Assembly: GCA_004297065.1 (NCBI GenBank)
Contig: SCUU01000047.1
Location: forward strand, 1-48,147
Origin: Gallionellaceae bacterium
GTDB lineage: Bacteria; Pseudomonadota; Gammaproteobacteria; Burkholderiales; Gallionellaceae
DNA: 48,147 nt
Direction of reading: 5' to 3'
Both the position numbers and the translations under genes were made by a program. Under the pieces are notes generated by a model. That model was not told where the DNA came from and made no database searches. It saw nothing but the letters and a program-made list of their open reading frames with translations. Position 1 is the stretch's first letter. Every line of letters begins with the position of its first letter. This document shows, piece after piece, positions 1 to 8,778 of the stretch.

Positions 1-148
1 TGCAAAAACGAAGGCATATAAGCACCTGCTTCCAGTTGCACCGAGGGGTTTGGCTTGAAAATACTATTGTGCATCACCGCTGGCCCTCGAAATTGAGGTG
101 AATTTCAACAAACTGCTAACCCCCTAAGAAGGCGCTTCAAGTTATTGC

Positions 149-177
149 TTGAAATTGGGCTGGTTTACATATAATAT
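149..177 (+). promoter_or_regulatory. Candidate sigma-70 promoter of tolC
   Basis: TTGAAA (149-154) and TAATAT (172-177) are separated by 17 bp, close to the sigma-70 consensus; an overlapping TATAAT lies at 170-175. The site is about 40 bp before the tolC start. Seen by eye only; the start of transcription is not known. Confidence 0.5.
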
Positions 178-179
178 TA

Positions 180-196
180 GCAATATCTAATATTGC
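180..196. promoter_or_regulatory. Perfect 7-bp palindrome at the tolC promoter
   Basis: GCAATAT-CTA-ATATTGC is a perfect inverted repeat with a 3-nt spacer. It lies just downstream of the -10-like box and 18 bp before the tolC ATG, where an operator would sit. It could equally be a small 5'-UTR hairpin. No regulator gene is adjacent. Confidence 0.4.
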
Positions 197-214
197 TTTA
201 TTCGGTGCCAGAAA

Positions 215-1525
215 ATGAAACTATCCAAATCAGCTCTATTTGTATTGGCCGCTTTCGCAGCCGCCCCGACGCTTGCGGCTGACCTGCTTGATGCCTACCG
301 CTCGGCGCTGGGCCAGGACGCCGCGTTTGCCTCCGCGCGCGCGTCGCAGCAGGCCGGACAGGAAAAGAAATCGCAAGGCCGCTCTTTGTTGATGCCGAAT
401 GTCAATTTGACGGCCAGCACGACTTTCAACGATACCAGCAGCCAGTATGCCGGCAAGTCAGTCGATAACCAGTACAACAGCAACGGTTACGGGATTAGCC
501 TGGTGCAGCCGCTGTTCCGGCAACAGACCTGGTTGTCGTATTCCGAGTCGGAAATGCAGGTGGCGATTTCGGAGGCCCAATACAAGCAAGCCGAAAACGA
601 CCTGATCTTGCGCGTGGCGCAAAGCTACTTCGATGTGCTGATCGCGCAAGACGGCGTGCAGCTCGCTGTGGCGCAGAAGCAGGCGATCTCCGAACAACTG
701 GAGCAGGCCAAGCGCAATTTCGAAGTGGGGACTTCCACCATCACCGATACCTATGAGGCGCAGGCCCGTTACGATCTGATCAACTCGCAGGAAATCACCG
801 CGCAAAGCAATCTCGAGGTCAAGAGGCGCACCCTGCAACAGATCACCAATAGCGCTCCCGGCGAGCTGCGCCAATTGGGCAAGGAGTTCAAACTGGAAGC
901 GCCGCAACCCGCCGATGTGGAGAAATGGGTAGCCGACGCGCAGCAGAACAATGTGCAGATCACGGTTGCCGAGGCGGTTGCCGAATTGGCCGACAAAGAA
1001 GTCTCGCGCAATTTCGGCGGGCATTTGCCGACCCTCGATCTGGTCGCGAATTACGGGAAAAGCTCAACGGTTGCGGTCGGTATCGGTGCCGTGGAGAGCA
1101 CCAGCAAGTCCGTCGGTTTGCAGTTCAATATGCCGCTGTTTCAGGGCGGCGCAACGCAGTCGAAATACCGCGAAGCCGAGGCCGGGCGCGACAAGGCCAA
1201 ACAGGATTTGGAAAATGCGCGCCGTACTGTCGCGGTGCAGACGCGTCAAGCTTACCTCGGCGTAGTGAACGGCATCGCCCAAGTGCAGGCCTTGCAACAG
1301 GCGTTGAAATCGAGCGAGAGCCTGCTGGAGGCGAGCAAGCTGGGGCAGGGTGTCGGCGTGCGCACCAATCTGGATGTGTTGAATGCCCAGCAGCAACTCT
1401 TCTCGACGCGGCGCGACCTGTATCAGGCTGCGTACAGCTACCTGTTGAGCCGTTTGCGCCTCAAGGCGGCGGTGGGCACCTTGTCCGAAGAAGATGTGGG
1501 CAGCGTCAACCAGGCCTTGCGTTAA
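215..1525 (+). CDS. tolC: TolC family outer membrane efflux channel
   Basis: Outer-membrane channel subunit for type I secretion and multidrug efflux pumps; a trimer spans the outer membrane and the periplasm. The 436-residue protein starts with a Sec signal peptide (residues 1-22, hydrophobic core SALFVLAAF, cleavage near TLAA/D). Two internally similar halves follow, each with the long alpha-helical OEP pattern (for example QPLFRQQTW near 100 and MPLFQGGATQSKYREAEA near 305), as expected for a TolC duplication. Length is normal for the family. The gene stands alone and converges on waaA; the two stop codons overlap. No inner-membrane pump partner is in the window, so its substrate cannot be inferred. 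Confidence 0.93.
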   Translation: MKLSKSALFVLAAFAAAPTLAADLLDAYRSALGQDAAFASARASQQAGQEKKSQGRSLLMPNVNLTASTTFNDTSSQYAGKSVDNQYNSNGYGISLVQPLFRQQTWLSYSESEMQVAISEAQYKQAENDLILRVAQSYFDVLIAQDGVQLAVAQKQAISEQLEQAKRNFEVGTSTITDTYEAQARYDLINSQEITAQSNLEVKRRTLQQITNSAPGELRQLGKEFKLEAPQPADVEKWVADAQQNNVQITVAEAVAELADKEVSRNFGGHLPTLDLVANYGKSSTVAVGIGAVESTSKSVGLQFNMPLFQGGATQSKYREAEAGRDKAKQDLENARRTVAVQTRQAYLGVVNGIAQVQALQQALKSSESLLEASKLGQGVGVRTNLDVLNAQQQLFSTRRDLYQAAYSYLLSRLRLKAAVGTLSEEDVGSVNQALR

Positions 1526-2790
1526 CGTGCGCCGAGCGCCTTGCCCACTTGGGCAAGCGCTAGTTCTGTAGCCCCCCGATTGCTTTGCACGAAGTGTAAT
1601 CCTGCCGCGCCGATTTGCTGAAGTTGTGCGGGCGCGGCAAATAAAATTTGAATTTCATCTGCAATGTCGGTCGCATCTGTCACGCGCCGGGCCGCGCCGC
1701 ATGCGGTGGCGAGTTCGCTGGCCTGGGCGAAGTTGTAGGTGTGCGGGCCGACGAGAACAGGTTTGCCGACGGCACAGGCTTCAATCAGGTTTTGTCCGCC
1801 GAACGGCAGCAAACTGCCGCCGATGAAGGCCAGGTCGCAGGCCGCGTAGTAAGCAAACATCTCCCCCATGGAATCGCCCAGCAGCACTTGCGTATCGGCG
1901 CGAATTGCCGCGTTGCTGCTGCGCCGTTGGTACTTGAGGCCAGAGCGCCCGATCAGCGCGGCGACTTCGGCGAAGCGTTGCGGGTGGCGCGGCACGATGA
2001 CCGTGAGCAAATGCGGCACGCCGATGTTTTTGAGCGCGGCAAGGAGCAGCGCTTCTTCCCCTTCGCGCGTGCTCGCGGCGAGGAATATTTTGCGCTCGAT
2101 ACCGAACGCGACGCGCAACTGTTTGCCCAGTTCCAGCATTGCGGCAGGCGGCTCGATGTCGAATTTCAAATTTCCCATCACCGTGACTTTTTCGCCGCCC
2201 AGCGCGCGCAGGCGTTGCGCATCGGCTTCGGTCTGCGCGGCGATAGCGCCGAGTTCATTCAAACCGGGTTGAGTCAACTTGGGGAAACGCGCGTAGCGCC
2301 GGAAGGATTTGTCCGACAGGCGCGCATTGAGCAGCAGCAGCGGCATCGTCCTGCGCCGACAGGCATGGATGAGGTTGAACCAGATTTCCGTTTCCAGCAG
2401 GATGCCGGCGCGCGGTCGGAAGTGGCGCAGAAAGCGGCGTATGGCAAAGGGATAATCGTAAGGCAGATATACGCGCAGCACCTTGTCGCCGTAAAGCTGT
2501 TCGCTGGCGGCGCGTCCGGTAGGCGTGGTGTGCGTGAGCAGCAATTGGTGATCCGGGTAGCTGGCCGCCAAACGCTGGATCAATGATGCGGTCGCGCGGG
2601 TTTCGCCGACCGATACGGTGTGCAACCAGATGACGGGTTTGTCTGTACTGATGGCATAAAAGCCGAAACGCTCGGGGATGTGCCGCAAATATTCCGGCTG
2701 CTTGCGTGCGCGCCACAGCAAATGCAGGAAAACATAGGGCAGCAGCAACCACAGCAGCAGGGAATATAAAAGACGTGGAAGGTTATTCAT
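1522..2790 (-). CDS. waaA: 3-deoxy-D-manno-octulosonic acid transferase (Kdo transferase)
   Basis: Transfers Kdo from CMP-Kdo to lipid IVA at the cytoplasmic face of the inner membrane, beginning the LPS inner core. The 422-residue protein has an N-terminal membrane anchor (residues 5-25, LLYSLLLWLLLPYVFLHLLW), then the diagnostic HTVSVGETRA motif near residue 57, ETEIWFN near 135 and a C-terminal GT-B donor site (FIGGSLLPFGGQNLIEA, then VLVGPHTYNF). All are WaaA signatures and the length is typical. The ATG at 2790 places the anchor correctly. Its stop overlaps the tolC stop as TTAA. Upstream on the same strand, across a repeat element, is a heptosyl-type transferase, consistent with an LPS-core cluster. 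Whether it adds one or two Kdo cannot be read from sequence. Confidence 0.95.
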   Translation of the reverse strand: MNNLPRLLYSLLLWLLLPYVFLHLLWRARKQPEYLRHIPERFGFYAISTDKPVIWLHTVSVGETRATASLIQRLAASYPDHQLLLTHTTPTGRAASEQLYGDKVLRVYLPYDYPFAIRRFLRHFRPRAGILLETEIWFNLIHACRRRTMPLLLLNARLSDKSFRRYARFPKLTQPGLNELGAIAAQTEADAQRLRALGGEKVTVMGNLKFDIEPPAAMLELGKQLRVAFGIERKIFLAASTREGEEALLLAALKNIGVPHLLTVIVPRHPQRFAEVAALIGRSGLKYQRRSSNAAIRADTQVLLGDSMGEMFAYYAACDLAFIGGSLLPFGGQNLIEACAVGKPVLVGPHTYNFAQASELATACGAARRVTDATDIADEIQILFAAPAQLQQIGAAGLHFVQSNRGATELALAQVGKALGAR

Positions 2791-2796
2791 CCTAAA

Positions 2797-2956
2797 AACC
2801 TTAGTTCGTCCACGAAAAACACGAAAGGCACGAAAAATAACAGTGGGTTACATTCAGTCGGCGATTCATCCATCGGGTTGCTTGGCGCGACATGTTAATT
2901 ATTTGGTTTTGTTCGTTTTTTTCGTGCATTTCGTGGACAATTGCTTTTTCTAGGTT
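2797..2956. repeat. Intergenic inverted element, copy 1 (CACGAAANN iterons)
   Basis: About 160 bp bounded by AACCT (left) and AGGTT (right). The left arm contains three tandem 9-mers of form CACGAAANN beginning at 2811; the right arm carries the inverted counterpart ending TTTCGTGGAC at 2937. Two further copies are at 34349-34499 and 43308-43413. The right edge overlaps the first base of the stop codon of the next gene. It fills the gap between the family 9 glycosyltransferase and waaA and could form a long hairpin in the transcript. Confidence 0.8.
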
Positions 2957-4011
2957 CATCTTGCCAGCAAGCGGGCCAGCTGTTGCAGAACATCATCGGT
3001 CTCGATGCAACGCATGGCATCGGGGTGATGTACACGGGCGTTCCACTTCACCCGTGCCGCATCTTTGCCGAGAACGCGGCGCAAAGCGTCGGGGTAACGG
3101 TTCACAACGTAGCCGCCGCGCTGGTAGGGGCCGCTCAATGCCGGAGGTGCGACCGCATACAGGCCGAGCACGGGCGTGTTCATGGCGCGGGCGAGATGGA
3201 TGGCGGCGGTGTCCGGCGCGATCAGTCCGTCTACTGCACCCAGCAGGGCCGTAAGCTGTTTCGGCGTGGTGAGTCCGCACAGGTCGCGCGCATTGTCGCC
3301 GGCGACGGAGGCCAATCGCCGGCAGGCCTCCCGTTCACGCGGATGGTTGCCGCCGGTAAAGACGAAGCCGCATCCCCACTTGCTTTTTGCTGCGCGAATC
3401 ACTGTCTCCAGGCGTTCCAGCGGCCAATTGCGTTCCGGCTTGCTGGCGCAGGGATGAATGGCCAGCAGCGGATGCGGCAAAGCGCGAATGGCGGATTGCG
3501 CCCACGCTGTGTCTTCAGCCGATAGCGGCAGTGCCCACTCGGCAACCTGCGGCTCGCAACCCAGCAGATGCGTGAAGGCGAGAAAACTGTCCAGCAGATG
3601 TTCATTTTTGAACGGGATGGCGCGGTTGCAGAACAGCCATTGCCCTTCGCGCGCGCGGGTGCGGTCGAAGCCGATCTTGATCGGTGCATGCAGGGCGGGG
3701 TAGAGCAGGTTGATGCGCAAATTCGCCTGCAGGGCGAGAACTACGTCGAAGCGCCGCCGGCTAAACGCACGGTAAAACGCGCGGTAGTCCGCCAGCGTGG
3801 CGGGCTTGTCGTAGACCTCGAACTGAACGCCTTCCATGCCTTGCAGCAGCGCATAGCCCAGGGGGCTGGTGATCCAGGTGAGCGTGGCATCCGGCAGGCA
3901 GCGGCGGAGTTGGCGCACGGCCGCCGCCGCAAGCGCAACATCCCCCAGCGCGGAAAAGCGCACGATAGCGATATGGGGGGGGGATACCAAATGAATGGGT
4001 GCCGCTTGCAT
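2956..4011 (-). CDS. Glycosyltransferase family 9 protein (heptosyltransferase-like)
   Basis: Probably adds a heptose or related sugar to the LPS inner core, using an ADP-heptose-type donor at the cytoplasmic face. The 351-residue protein has the GT9 pattern: IAIVRFSALGDV at 14-25, HPCASKPERNWPLER at 186-200 (donor binding), FTGG, then APDTAAIHLARAMNTPVLGLY near 255-280. Its start overlaps the manC stop by one base (TAATG), so the pair is translationally coupled. Codons 10-13 contain a run of nine C, reported separately as a possible slip site. Function resembles WaaC/WaaF/WaaQ; the exact acceptor cannot be assigned, so no symbol is given. Confidence 0.85.
   Translation of the reverse strand: MQAAPIHLVSPPHIAIVRFSALGDVALAAAAVRQLRRCLPDATLTWITSPLGYALLQGMEGVQFEVYDKPATLADYRAFYRAFSRRRFDVVLALQANLRINLLYPALHAPIKIGFDRTRAREGQWLFCNRAIPFKNEHLLDSFLAFTHLLGCEPQVAEWALPLSAEDTAWAQSAIRALPHPLLAIHPCASKPERNWPLERLETVIRAAKSKWGCGFVFTGGNHPREREACRRLASVAGDNARDLCGLTTPKQLTALLGAVDGLIAPDTAAIHLARAMNTPVLGLYAVAPPALSGPYQRGGYVVNRYPDALRRVLGKDAARVKWNARVHHPDAMRCIETDDVLQQLARLLAR
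3975..3983 (-). repeat. Nine-base homopolymer (C9 on coding strand) in glycosyltransferase gene
   Basis: Nine consecutive G on the plus strand, read as C9 across codons 10-13 (Ser-Pro-Pro-His) of the family 9 glycosyltransferase. A one-base slip would shift the frame within the first 13 codons and abolish the protein. Such tracts are known phase-variation switches in LPS genes of other bacteria; here it is only a candidate. Confidence 0.8.
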
Positions 4012-5423
4012 TACTTGATGCGCTGATAGTCGTCGTCGAGACGGACAATGTCGTCTTCGCCCAGATACGAGCCGGACTGCACTTCGATCAGGTGCAGCGG
4101 CGTATCGCCGATATTTTCCAGGCGATGCACCACGCCGAGCGGGATGTAAGTGGACTGGTCGGGGTAGAGCACCAGCGAGTCTTCGCCGCGTGTGACCCGC
4201 GCTTTACCGGAAACCACTACCCAGTGCTCGGCGCGGTATTGGTGTTTTTGCAGCGAGAGTTTGGCGCCCGGATTCACCGTAATGCGCTTGGCCTGGAAGC
4301 GCTCGCCCACGTCGATGCCCTCGTAATAACCCCACGGGCGGTACACGCGGCGGTGTACCAGATGCTCGGTGCGTTCTGCCTGTTTGAGATATTCCACCGT
4401 GTGTTTTACGTCCTGCGCGGAATCCTTGTGCATCACCAGCACGGCGTCCGCTGTTTCGACGACGACCATATCTTTTATGCCGATGGCCGCGATCATACGG
4501 CTTTCCGCGCGCAGGTAGCAGTTGTCGGATTCGGCGACGTACACATCGCCGCGCACCGCGTTGCCGCGTGCATCATGCGCGCAGGTGCCGGACAGCGACG
4601 ACCACGAGCCGATGTCGTTCCAGCCGATGTCCACGGTCACCATGGCCGCCGCCTGCGTGCGCTCCATCACGGCGTAGTCGATGGAATCCGACGGGCACTC
4701 GGCAAATGCGGCTTCGTCGAGGCGGCAGAAATCGAGGTCGCGCTGGCTGAGTTGCCAGGCGCGCTGTGCGGCGGCATGGATGTCGGGGCGATGCCGCTGC
4801 AACTCGGCGAGGTAGGTCGCGGCCTTGAAGACGAACATGCCGCTGTTCCAGAAAAAGTTGCCGGAAGCGAGGAAAGTTTGCGCGGTTGCCAGATCGGGTT
4901 TTTCCACGAAGCGTGCGACCGCATAGGCTTGGTCGGTCGCGGATAAAGCCGCACCGCGTTCGATGTAACCGAAGCCGGTGGCCGGTTCATCCGGCGTAAT
5001 GCCGAAGGTGACCAGCTTGTCCTGTTGCGCCAGCAGCAGCGCGGCCTGGATGGCGCGGTGGAAACCGGCCACATCCTGAATCAGGTGGTCGGCGGGCAAG
5101 ACCAGCAGGGTGGCATCGGCATCCTGCGCTACGTAGGCGGCGGCGGCCACCGCCGGAGCGGTGTTGCGCCCGAAAGGCTCGAGTATCAACGCCAGCGGTG
5201 ACACGTCGATGGCGCGCAATTGCTCTGCGGCCAGAAAGCGATGCTCGTTGTTGCACACCACAATGGGGGCGGCCATATCGTTGAGGCCGCGCAGGCGCAG
5301 CAGCGTTTCCTGAAACAGGGTTTGCTCGGAAACCAGAGGCAAAAACTGCTTGGGCAACGCGGCGCGCGACAGCGGCCAGAGGCGTGTGCCGGAACCGCCG
5401 GAAAGGATGACGGGATAGAGCAT
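4011..5423 (-). CDS. manC: Mannose-1-phosphate guanylyltransferase / mannose-6-phosphate isomerase
   Basis: Bifunctional type II enzyme: fructose-6-P to mannose-6-P, and mannose-1-P plus GTP to GDP-mannose, the precursor of the GDP-L-fucose made by the divergent gmd and fcl genes. The 470-residue form has the pyrophosphorylase signature VILSGGSGTRLWPLSR at its N-terminus, LPKQFLPL, FVEKPD in the middle, and a C-terminal cupin isomerase domain (PWGYYEG, NPGAKLSLQKHQYRAEHWVVVSG region). The ATG at 5423 is chosen because family homology begins at Leu-2; a TTG 8 codons upstream would also stay in frame. No phosphomannomutase gene is in the window, so that step must be encoded elsewhere. Confidence 0.94.
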   Translation of the reverse strand: MLYPVILSGGSGTRLWPLSRAALPKQFLPLVSEQTLFQETLLRLRGLNDMAAPIVVCNNEHRFLAAEQLRAIDVSPLALILEPFGRNTAPAVAAAAYVAQDADATLLVLPADHLIQDVAGFHRAIQAALLLAQQDKLVTFGITPDEPATGFGYIERGAALSATDQAYAVARFVEKPDLATAQTFLASGNFFWNSGMFVFKAATYLAELQRHRPDIHAAAQRAWQLSQRDLDFCRLDEAAFAECPSDSIDYAVMERTQAAAMVTVDIGWNDIGSWSSLSGTCAHDARGNAVRGDVYVAESDNCYLRAESRMIAAIGIKDMVVVETADAVLVMHKDSAQDVKHTVEYLKQAERTEHLVHRRVYRPWGYYEGIDVGERFQAKRITVNPGAKLSLQKHQYRAEHWVVVSGKARVTRGEDSLVLYPDQSTYIPLGVVHRLENIGDTPLHLIEVQSGSYLGEDDIVRLDDDYQRIK

Positions 5424-5456
5424 AGGAGATTTTTCCACGGTGAACAACGGGGCTGA

Positions 5457-5483
5457 ATTATAATGCGCGCCTTATTTGCGCAA
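5457..5483 (-). promoter_or_regulatory. Weak candidate promoter of manC
   Basis: On the minus strand TTGCGC (5483-5478) precedes TATAAT (5462-5457) with a 15-bp spacer, 34 bp before the manC ATG. The spacer is short and the same AT box also reads TATAAT on the plus strand, so it could serve gmd instead. Low certainty. Confidence 0.3.
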
Positions 5484-5533
5484 GCTATCTTTAATCTGAA
5501 TTTTTCTGAATTTTATTGAGAGCGGGTTTAACC

Positions 5534-6622
5534 ATGGCCAAAGTTGCATTGATTACCGGCATCACCGGACAGGATGGCGCCTATCTGGCCGAACTGTTGC
5601 TGAAGAAGGGCTACCTCGTACACGGCGTCAAGCGCCGCGCCTCCCTGTTCAACACCGACCGCATCGACCACCTGTATCAGGACCCGCATGTCAGCAACGC
5701 GCATTTCAAACTGCACTACGGCGACCTGACCGACTCCACCAACCTCATCCGCATCATCCAGCAAGTACAGCCGGACGAGATCTACAACCTCGCCGCCATG
5801 AGCCATGTGGCCGTCTCGTTCGAGACCCCCGAATACACCGCCAATGCCGACGGCATCGGCACCCTGCGCATCCTCGAAGCGATCCGCATCCTCGGCCTGG
5901 AAAAGAAAACCCGCTTCTACCAGGCCTCCACCTCCGAACTGTACGGCCTGGTGCAGGAAATCCCGCAAAAAGAAACCACTCCGTTCTACCCGCGCAGCCC
6001 GTATGCGGTAGCCAAAATGTACGCCTACTGGATCACCGTGAACTACCGCGAGGCCTACGGCATCTACGCCTGCAACGGCATCCTGTTCAACCACGAGTCT
6101 CCCATCCGCGGCGAAACCTTCGTCACCCGCAAAATCACCCGCGCGCTGGCGCGCATCAAACTCGACCTGCAAGACTGCCTGTACCTCGGCAACATGGACT
6201 CCTTGCGCGACTGGGGGCACGCCAAAGATTACGTCGAAATGCAATGGCTCATGCTGCAACAAGACCGCCCCGAAGACTTCGTGATCGCCACCGGCGTGCA
6301 ATACAGCGTGCGCGACTTCGTCAACGCGGCGGCCAAAGAGCTGGGTATCGAAATTCGCTGGGAAGGTGCTGGCGTCGATGAAAAAGGCTACAACGCCGCT
6401 ACCGGAAAATGCATTGTCCAGGTTGACCCGCGCTATTTCCGCCCCACCGAAGTGGAAACTCTGCTGGGCGACCCGACCAAGGCAAAAAACAAACTCGGCT
6501 GGACGCCCAAAACCACTTTTGAGGAACTCGTGTCAGAAATGGTGCGCGAAGACCTCAAGAGTGCGGAGCGCGATGAGCTGGTCAAGAAGCACGGCTTCGC
6601 GGCTTACGATTATCACGAGTGA
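5534..6622 (+). CDS. gmd: GDP-mannose 4,6-dehydratase
   Basis: Converts GDP-D-mannose to GDP-4-keto-6-deoxy-D-mannose with bound NADP, the first committed step to GDP-L-fucose. The 362-residue protein has the short-chain dehydrogenase fold: nucleotide motif [11 protein letters not shown] at residues 8-18, [16 protein letters not shown] (typical of Gmd), and catalytic Tyr-157/Lys-161 in [28 protein letters not shown] is the usual C-terminal signature. The ATG at 5534 fits the family N-terminus; an in-frame TTG lies 6 codons upstream. It begins the plus-strand polysaccharide locus, divergent from manC, with fcl 12 bp downstream. Confidence 0.96.
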   Translation: MAKVALITGITGQDGAYLAELLLKKGYLVHGVKRRASLFNTDRIDHLYQDPHVSNAHFKLHYGDLTDSTNLIRIIQQVQPDEIYNLAAMSHVAVSFETPEYTANADGIGTLRILEAIRILGLEKKTRFYQASTSELYGLVQEIPQKETTPFYPRSPYAVAKMYAYWITVNYREAYGIYACNGILFNHESPIRGETFVTRKITRALARIKLDLQDCLYLGNMDSLRDWGHAKDYVEMQWLMLQQDRPEDFVIATGVQYSVRDFVNAAAKELGIEIRWEGAGVDEKGYNAATGKCIVQVDPRYFRPTEVETLLGDPTKAKNKLGWTPKTTFEELVSEMVREDLKSAERDELVKKHGFAAYDYHE

Positions 6623-6634
6623 TGCAGACCTGAC

Positions 6635-7591
6635 ATGAAAAAAGATGCCAAGATATACGTCGCAGGTCACCGGGGTCTAGTCGGGTCGGCTTTGGTGAGG
6701 AGGCTTCAGTCCAAAGGCTACGCCAATCTGGTGCTGCGCGCTCATGCCGAGCTGGATTTGACCGATCAGCTCGCCGTACAGAATTTCTTTGCGGCAGAAA
6801 AGCCGGAATACGTCTTGCTGGCCGCAGCCAAAGTGGGCGGTATTCAGGCAAATAACACTTACCGCGCCGAGTTTATCCAGCAAAATCTGGCTATCCAGAC
6901 TAATGTTATTCACGAGGCATGGCGTAACAACGTGCAGCGCCTGCTGTTTTTGGGTTCTTCCTGTATTTATCCAAAAAACTGCCCGCAACCGATCAAGGAA
7001 GAATATCTGCTGACCGGCGAACTGGAGCCGACCAATCGCCCCTACGCGTTGGCCAAAATTGCCGGCATCGAAATGTGCTGGTCATATAACCGGCAATATG
7101 GCACCCGATATATAGCCGCTATGCCGACCAATCTGTATGGTCCGAACGACAACTATGACCTCAACAATTCGCACGTTTTGCCCGCGCTGATACGCAAGAT
7201 GCACGAAGCCAAACAGCGCGGCGACAAGGAAGTAATCGTATGGGGCACAGGCACTCCCAAGCGTGAATTTCTGTATAGCGAAGACATGGCCGATGCTTGC
7301 ATCTTCTTGTTAGAGCAAGACGAAGGCAAGCTGCAAAGCCTGTTCAATGATGAACAGCCGCCGCTGGTCAATATTGGCTGCGGCGAAGACCTCACGATTC
7401 GCGAATTGGCAGAGCTAATCGCTGAAACGGTCGGTTTCAAAGGGGGGTTCAGTTTTGACGCAGGCAAGCCGGATGGCACGATGCGCAAGGTAATGGATGT
7501 GTCGCGCATCAACGCGCTGGGCTGGAAAAGAAAAGTCCTTCTGAAGGACGGCGTCGTCTTATCCTACCAAGATATGCTGGATAAAATTTGA
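6635..7591 (+). CDS. fcl: GDP-L-fucose synthase
   Basis: Epimerises and reduces GDP-4-keto-6-deoxymannose to GDP-L-fucose with NADPH in the cytoplasm. The 318-residue protein shows [11 protein letters not shown] near residue 10 (dinucleotide fold), [14 protein letters not shown], and the active-site Tyr-137/Lys-141 in [14 protein letters not shown], followed by [10 protein letters not shown], all characteristic of WcaG/Fcl. It follows gmd by 12 bp and precedes ugd by 20 bp, so the three are almost certainly co-transcribed. Together with gmd and manC it completes GDP-fucose synthesis except for the mannose phosphate mutase step. Confidence 0.95.
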   Translation: MKKDAKIYVAGHRGLVGSALVRRLQSKGYANLVLRAHAELDLTDQLAVQNFFAAEKPEYVLLAAAKVGGIQANNTYRAEFIQQNLAIQTNVIHEAWRNNVQRLLFLGSSCIYPKNCPQPIKEEYLLTGELEPTNRPYALAKIAGIEMCWSYNRQYGTRYIAAMPTNLYGPNDNYDLNNSHVLPALIRKMHEAKQRGDKEVIVWGTGTPKREFLYSEDMADACIFLLEQDEGKLQSLFNDEQPPLVNIGCGEDLTIRELAELIAETVGFKGGFSFDAGKPDGTMRKVMDVSRINALGWKRKVLLKDGVVLSYQDMLDKI

Positions 7592-7611
7592 GACAGTCTG
7601 GAATATAGAAT

Positions 7612-8778
7612 ATGAAAATCGCCATCGCCGGAACCGGCTACGTCGGACTCTCTAACGCCCTCCTTCTTGCCCAACACAATGAAGTCATTGCGCTCGATAT
7701 CGCTCCTGAAAAAGTGGCGATGCTCAACCGCATGCAATCGCCCATCGAGGATGCCGAGATTGAAGACTTCCTCGCAAATAAAAAACTTAACTTCAAAGCA
7801 ACCCTCGATAAGAAAGAGGCCTACGCCGGCGCGGATTACGTCATCATCGCTACCCCTACCGACTATGATCCCGAAACAAACTACTTCAATACCCGCTCGA
7901 TAGAAGCTGTCATTCGGGATGTGTTGGGCATCAATCCGCAAGCCGTGATGGTCATCAAATCCACTGTGCCGGTCGGCTATACCGCCAAAGCCAGAGTGCA
8001 ATTCAATTGCGACAACCTGATTTTCTCGCCTGAATTTTTGCGCGAGGGGCGCGCGCTTTACGACAATCTTCATCCTTCCCGCATTGTTGTGGGCGAACGC
8101 TCGCAACGCGCCGAGATATTCGCCAACCTGCTCAAGCAAGGAGCCGTCAAGCAAGACATCAAAGTGTTGTTTACCGATTCCACCGAAGCCGAAGCGGTCA
8201 AGCTGTTTGCCAACACATATCTTGCCATGCGGGTGGCCTACTTCAATGAACTGGATACCTACGCTGCTACGCACGGACTGGATACCAGGCAGATCATCCA
8301 GGGGGTCTGTCTTGACCCACGCATTGGAGATCACTACAACAACCCGTCATTTGGTTACGGTGGCTACTGCCTGCCCAAAGATACCAAGCAACTGCTGGCC
8401 AATTACAATACCGTTCCGCAAAATCTCATCCGCGCCATCGTCGAGTCGAACACTACACGCAAGGACTTTATTGCCGAAAGTATCGTTAAGCGTAATCCAA
8501 AAGTTGTTGGCATCTACCGGCTTATCATGAAGGCGGGATCGGACAACTTCCGCGCATCCAGCATCCAAGGCATCATGAAGCGCATCAAAGCCAAAGGCAT
8601 TGAGGTCATCGTGTACGAGCCTGCGCTAAAGGAAACAGAATTCTATCGGTCACGAGTGGTGAACGACTTGGCGCAATTCAAGCAGGATGCCGACGTCATT
8701 GTGGCCAACCGGATTACAAACGATATACGCGATGTGGCAGATAAAATTATTAGCCGCGATTTGTTCGGGAACGATTAA
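7612..8778 (+). CDS. ugd: UDP-glucose 6-dehydrogenase
   Basis: Oxidises UDP-glucose twice with NAD to UDP-glucuronate. The 388-residue protein carries the N-terminal Rossmann motif [11 protein letters not shown] (residues 5-15), STVPVGYT, the central [13 protein letters not shown] motif, and the catalytic cysteine Cys-253 in [15 protein letters not shown], followed by the UDP-binding C-terminal domain. Length and sequence match the short bacterial Ugd branch (E. coli type). It ends directly against the start of the next gene (TAA then ATG), which encodes a UDP-glucuronate 4-epimerase-like protein, so the pair should supply UDP-glucuronate and UDP-galacturonate. Confidence 0.95.
   Translation: MKIAIAGTGYVGLSNALLLAQHNEVIALDIAPEKVAMLNRMQSPIEDAEIEDFLANKKLNFKATLDKKEAYAGADYVIIATPTDYDPETNYFNTRSIEAVIRDVLGINPQAVMVIKSTVPVGYTAKARVQFNCDNLIFSPEFLREGRALYDNLHPSRIVVGERSQRAEIFANLLKQGAVKQDIKVLFTDSTEAEAVKLFANTYLAMRVAYFNELDTYAATHGLDTRQIIQGVCLDPRIGDHYNNPSFGYGGYCLPKDTKQLLANYNTVPQNLIRAIVESNTTRKDFIAESIVKRNPKVVGIYRLIMKAGSDNFRASSIQGIMKRIKAKGIEVIVYEPALKETEFYRSRVVNDLAQFKQDADVIVANRITNDIRDVADKIISRDLFGND

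Larger units (their letters stand above)
1..214. other. Left-edge intergenic region upstream of tolC
   Basis: No open reading frame with recognisable protein character is visible here. The stretch may contain the end of a gene lying left of the window, but nothing supports a call. The last 70 bases hold the promoter-like and palindromic signals listed separately. Confidence 0.4.

Noticed and set aside
1648-2586. 312-codon open frame opposite waaA
   Set aside because: It lies antisense within a gene with clear WaaA motifs; the translation has no domain character and reflects GC-rich codon bias.
2808-2937. Tandem CACGAAANN units considered as a CRISPR array
   Set aside because: Units are 9 bp with no unique spacers and no cas genes nearby; three dispersed copies indicate an interspersed repeat.
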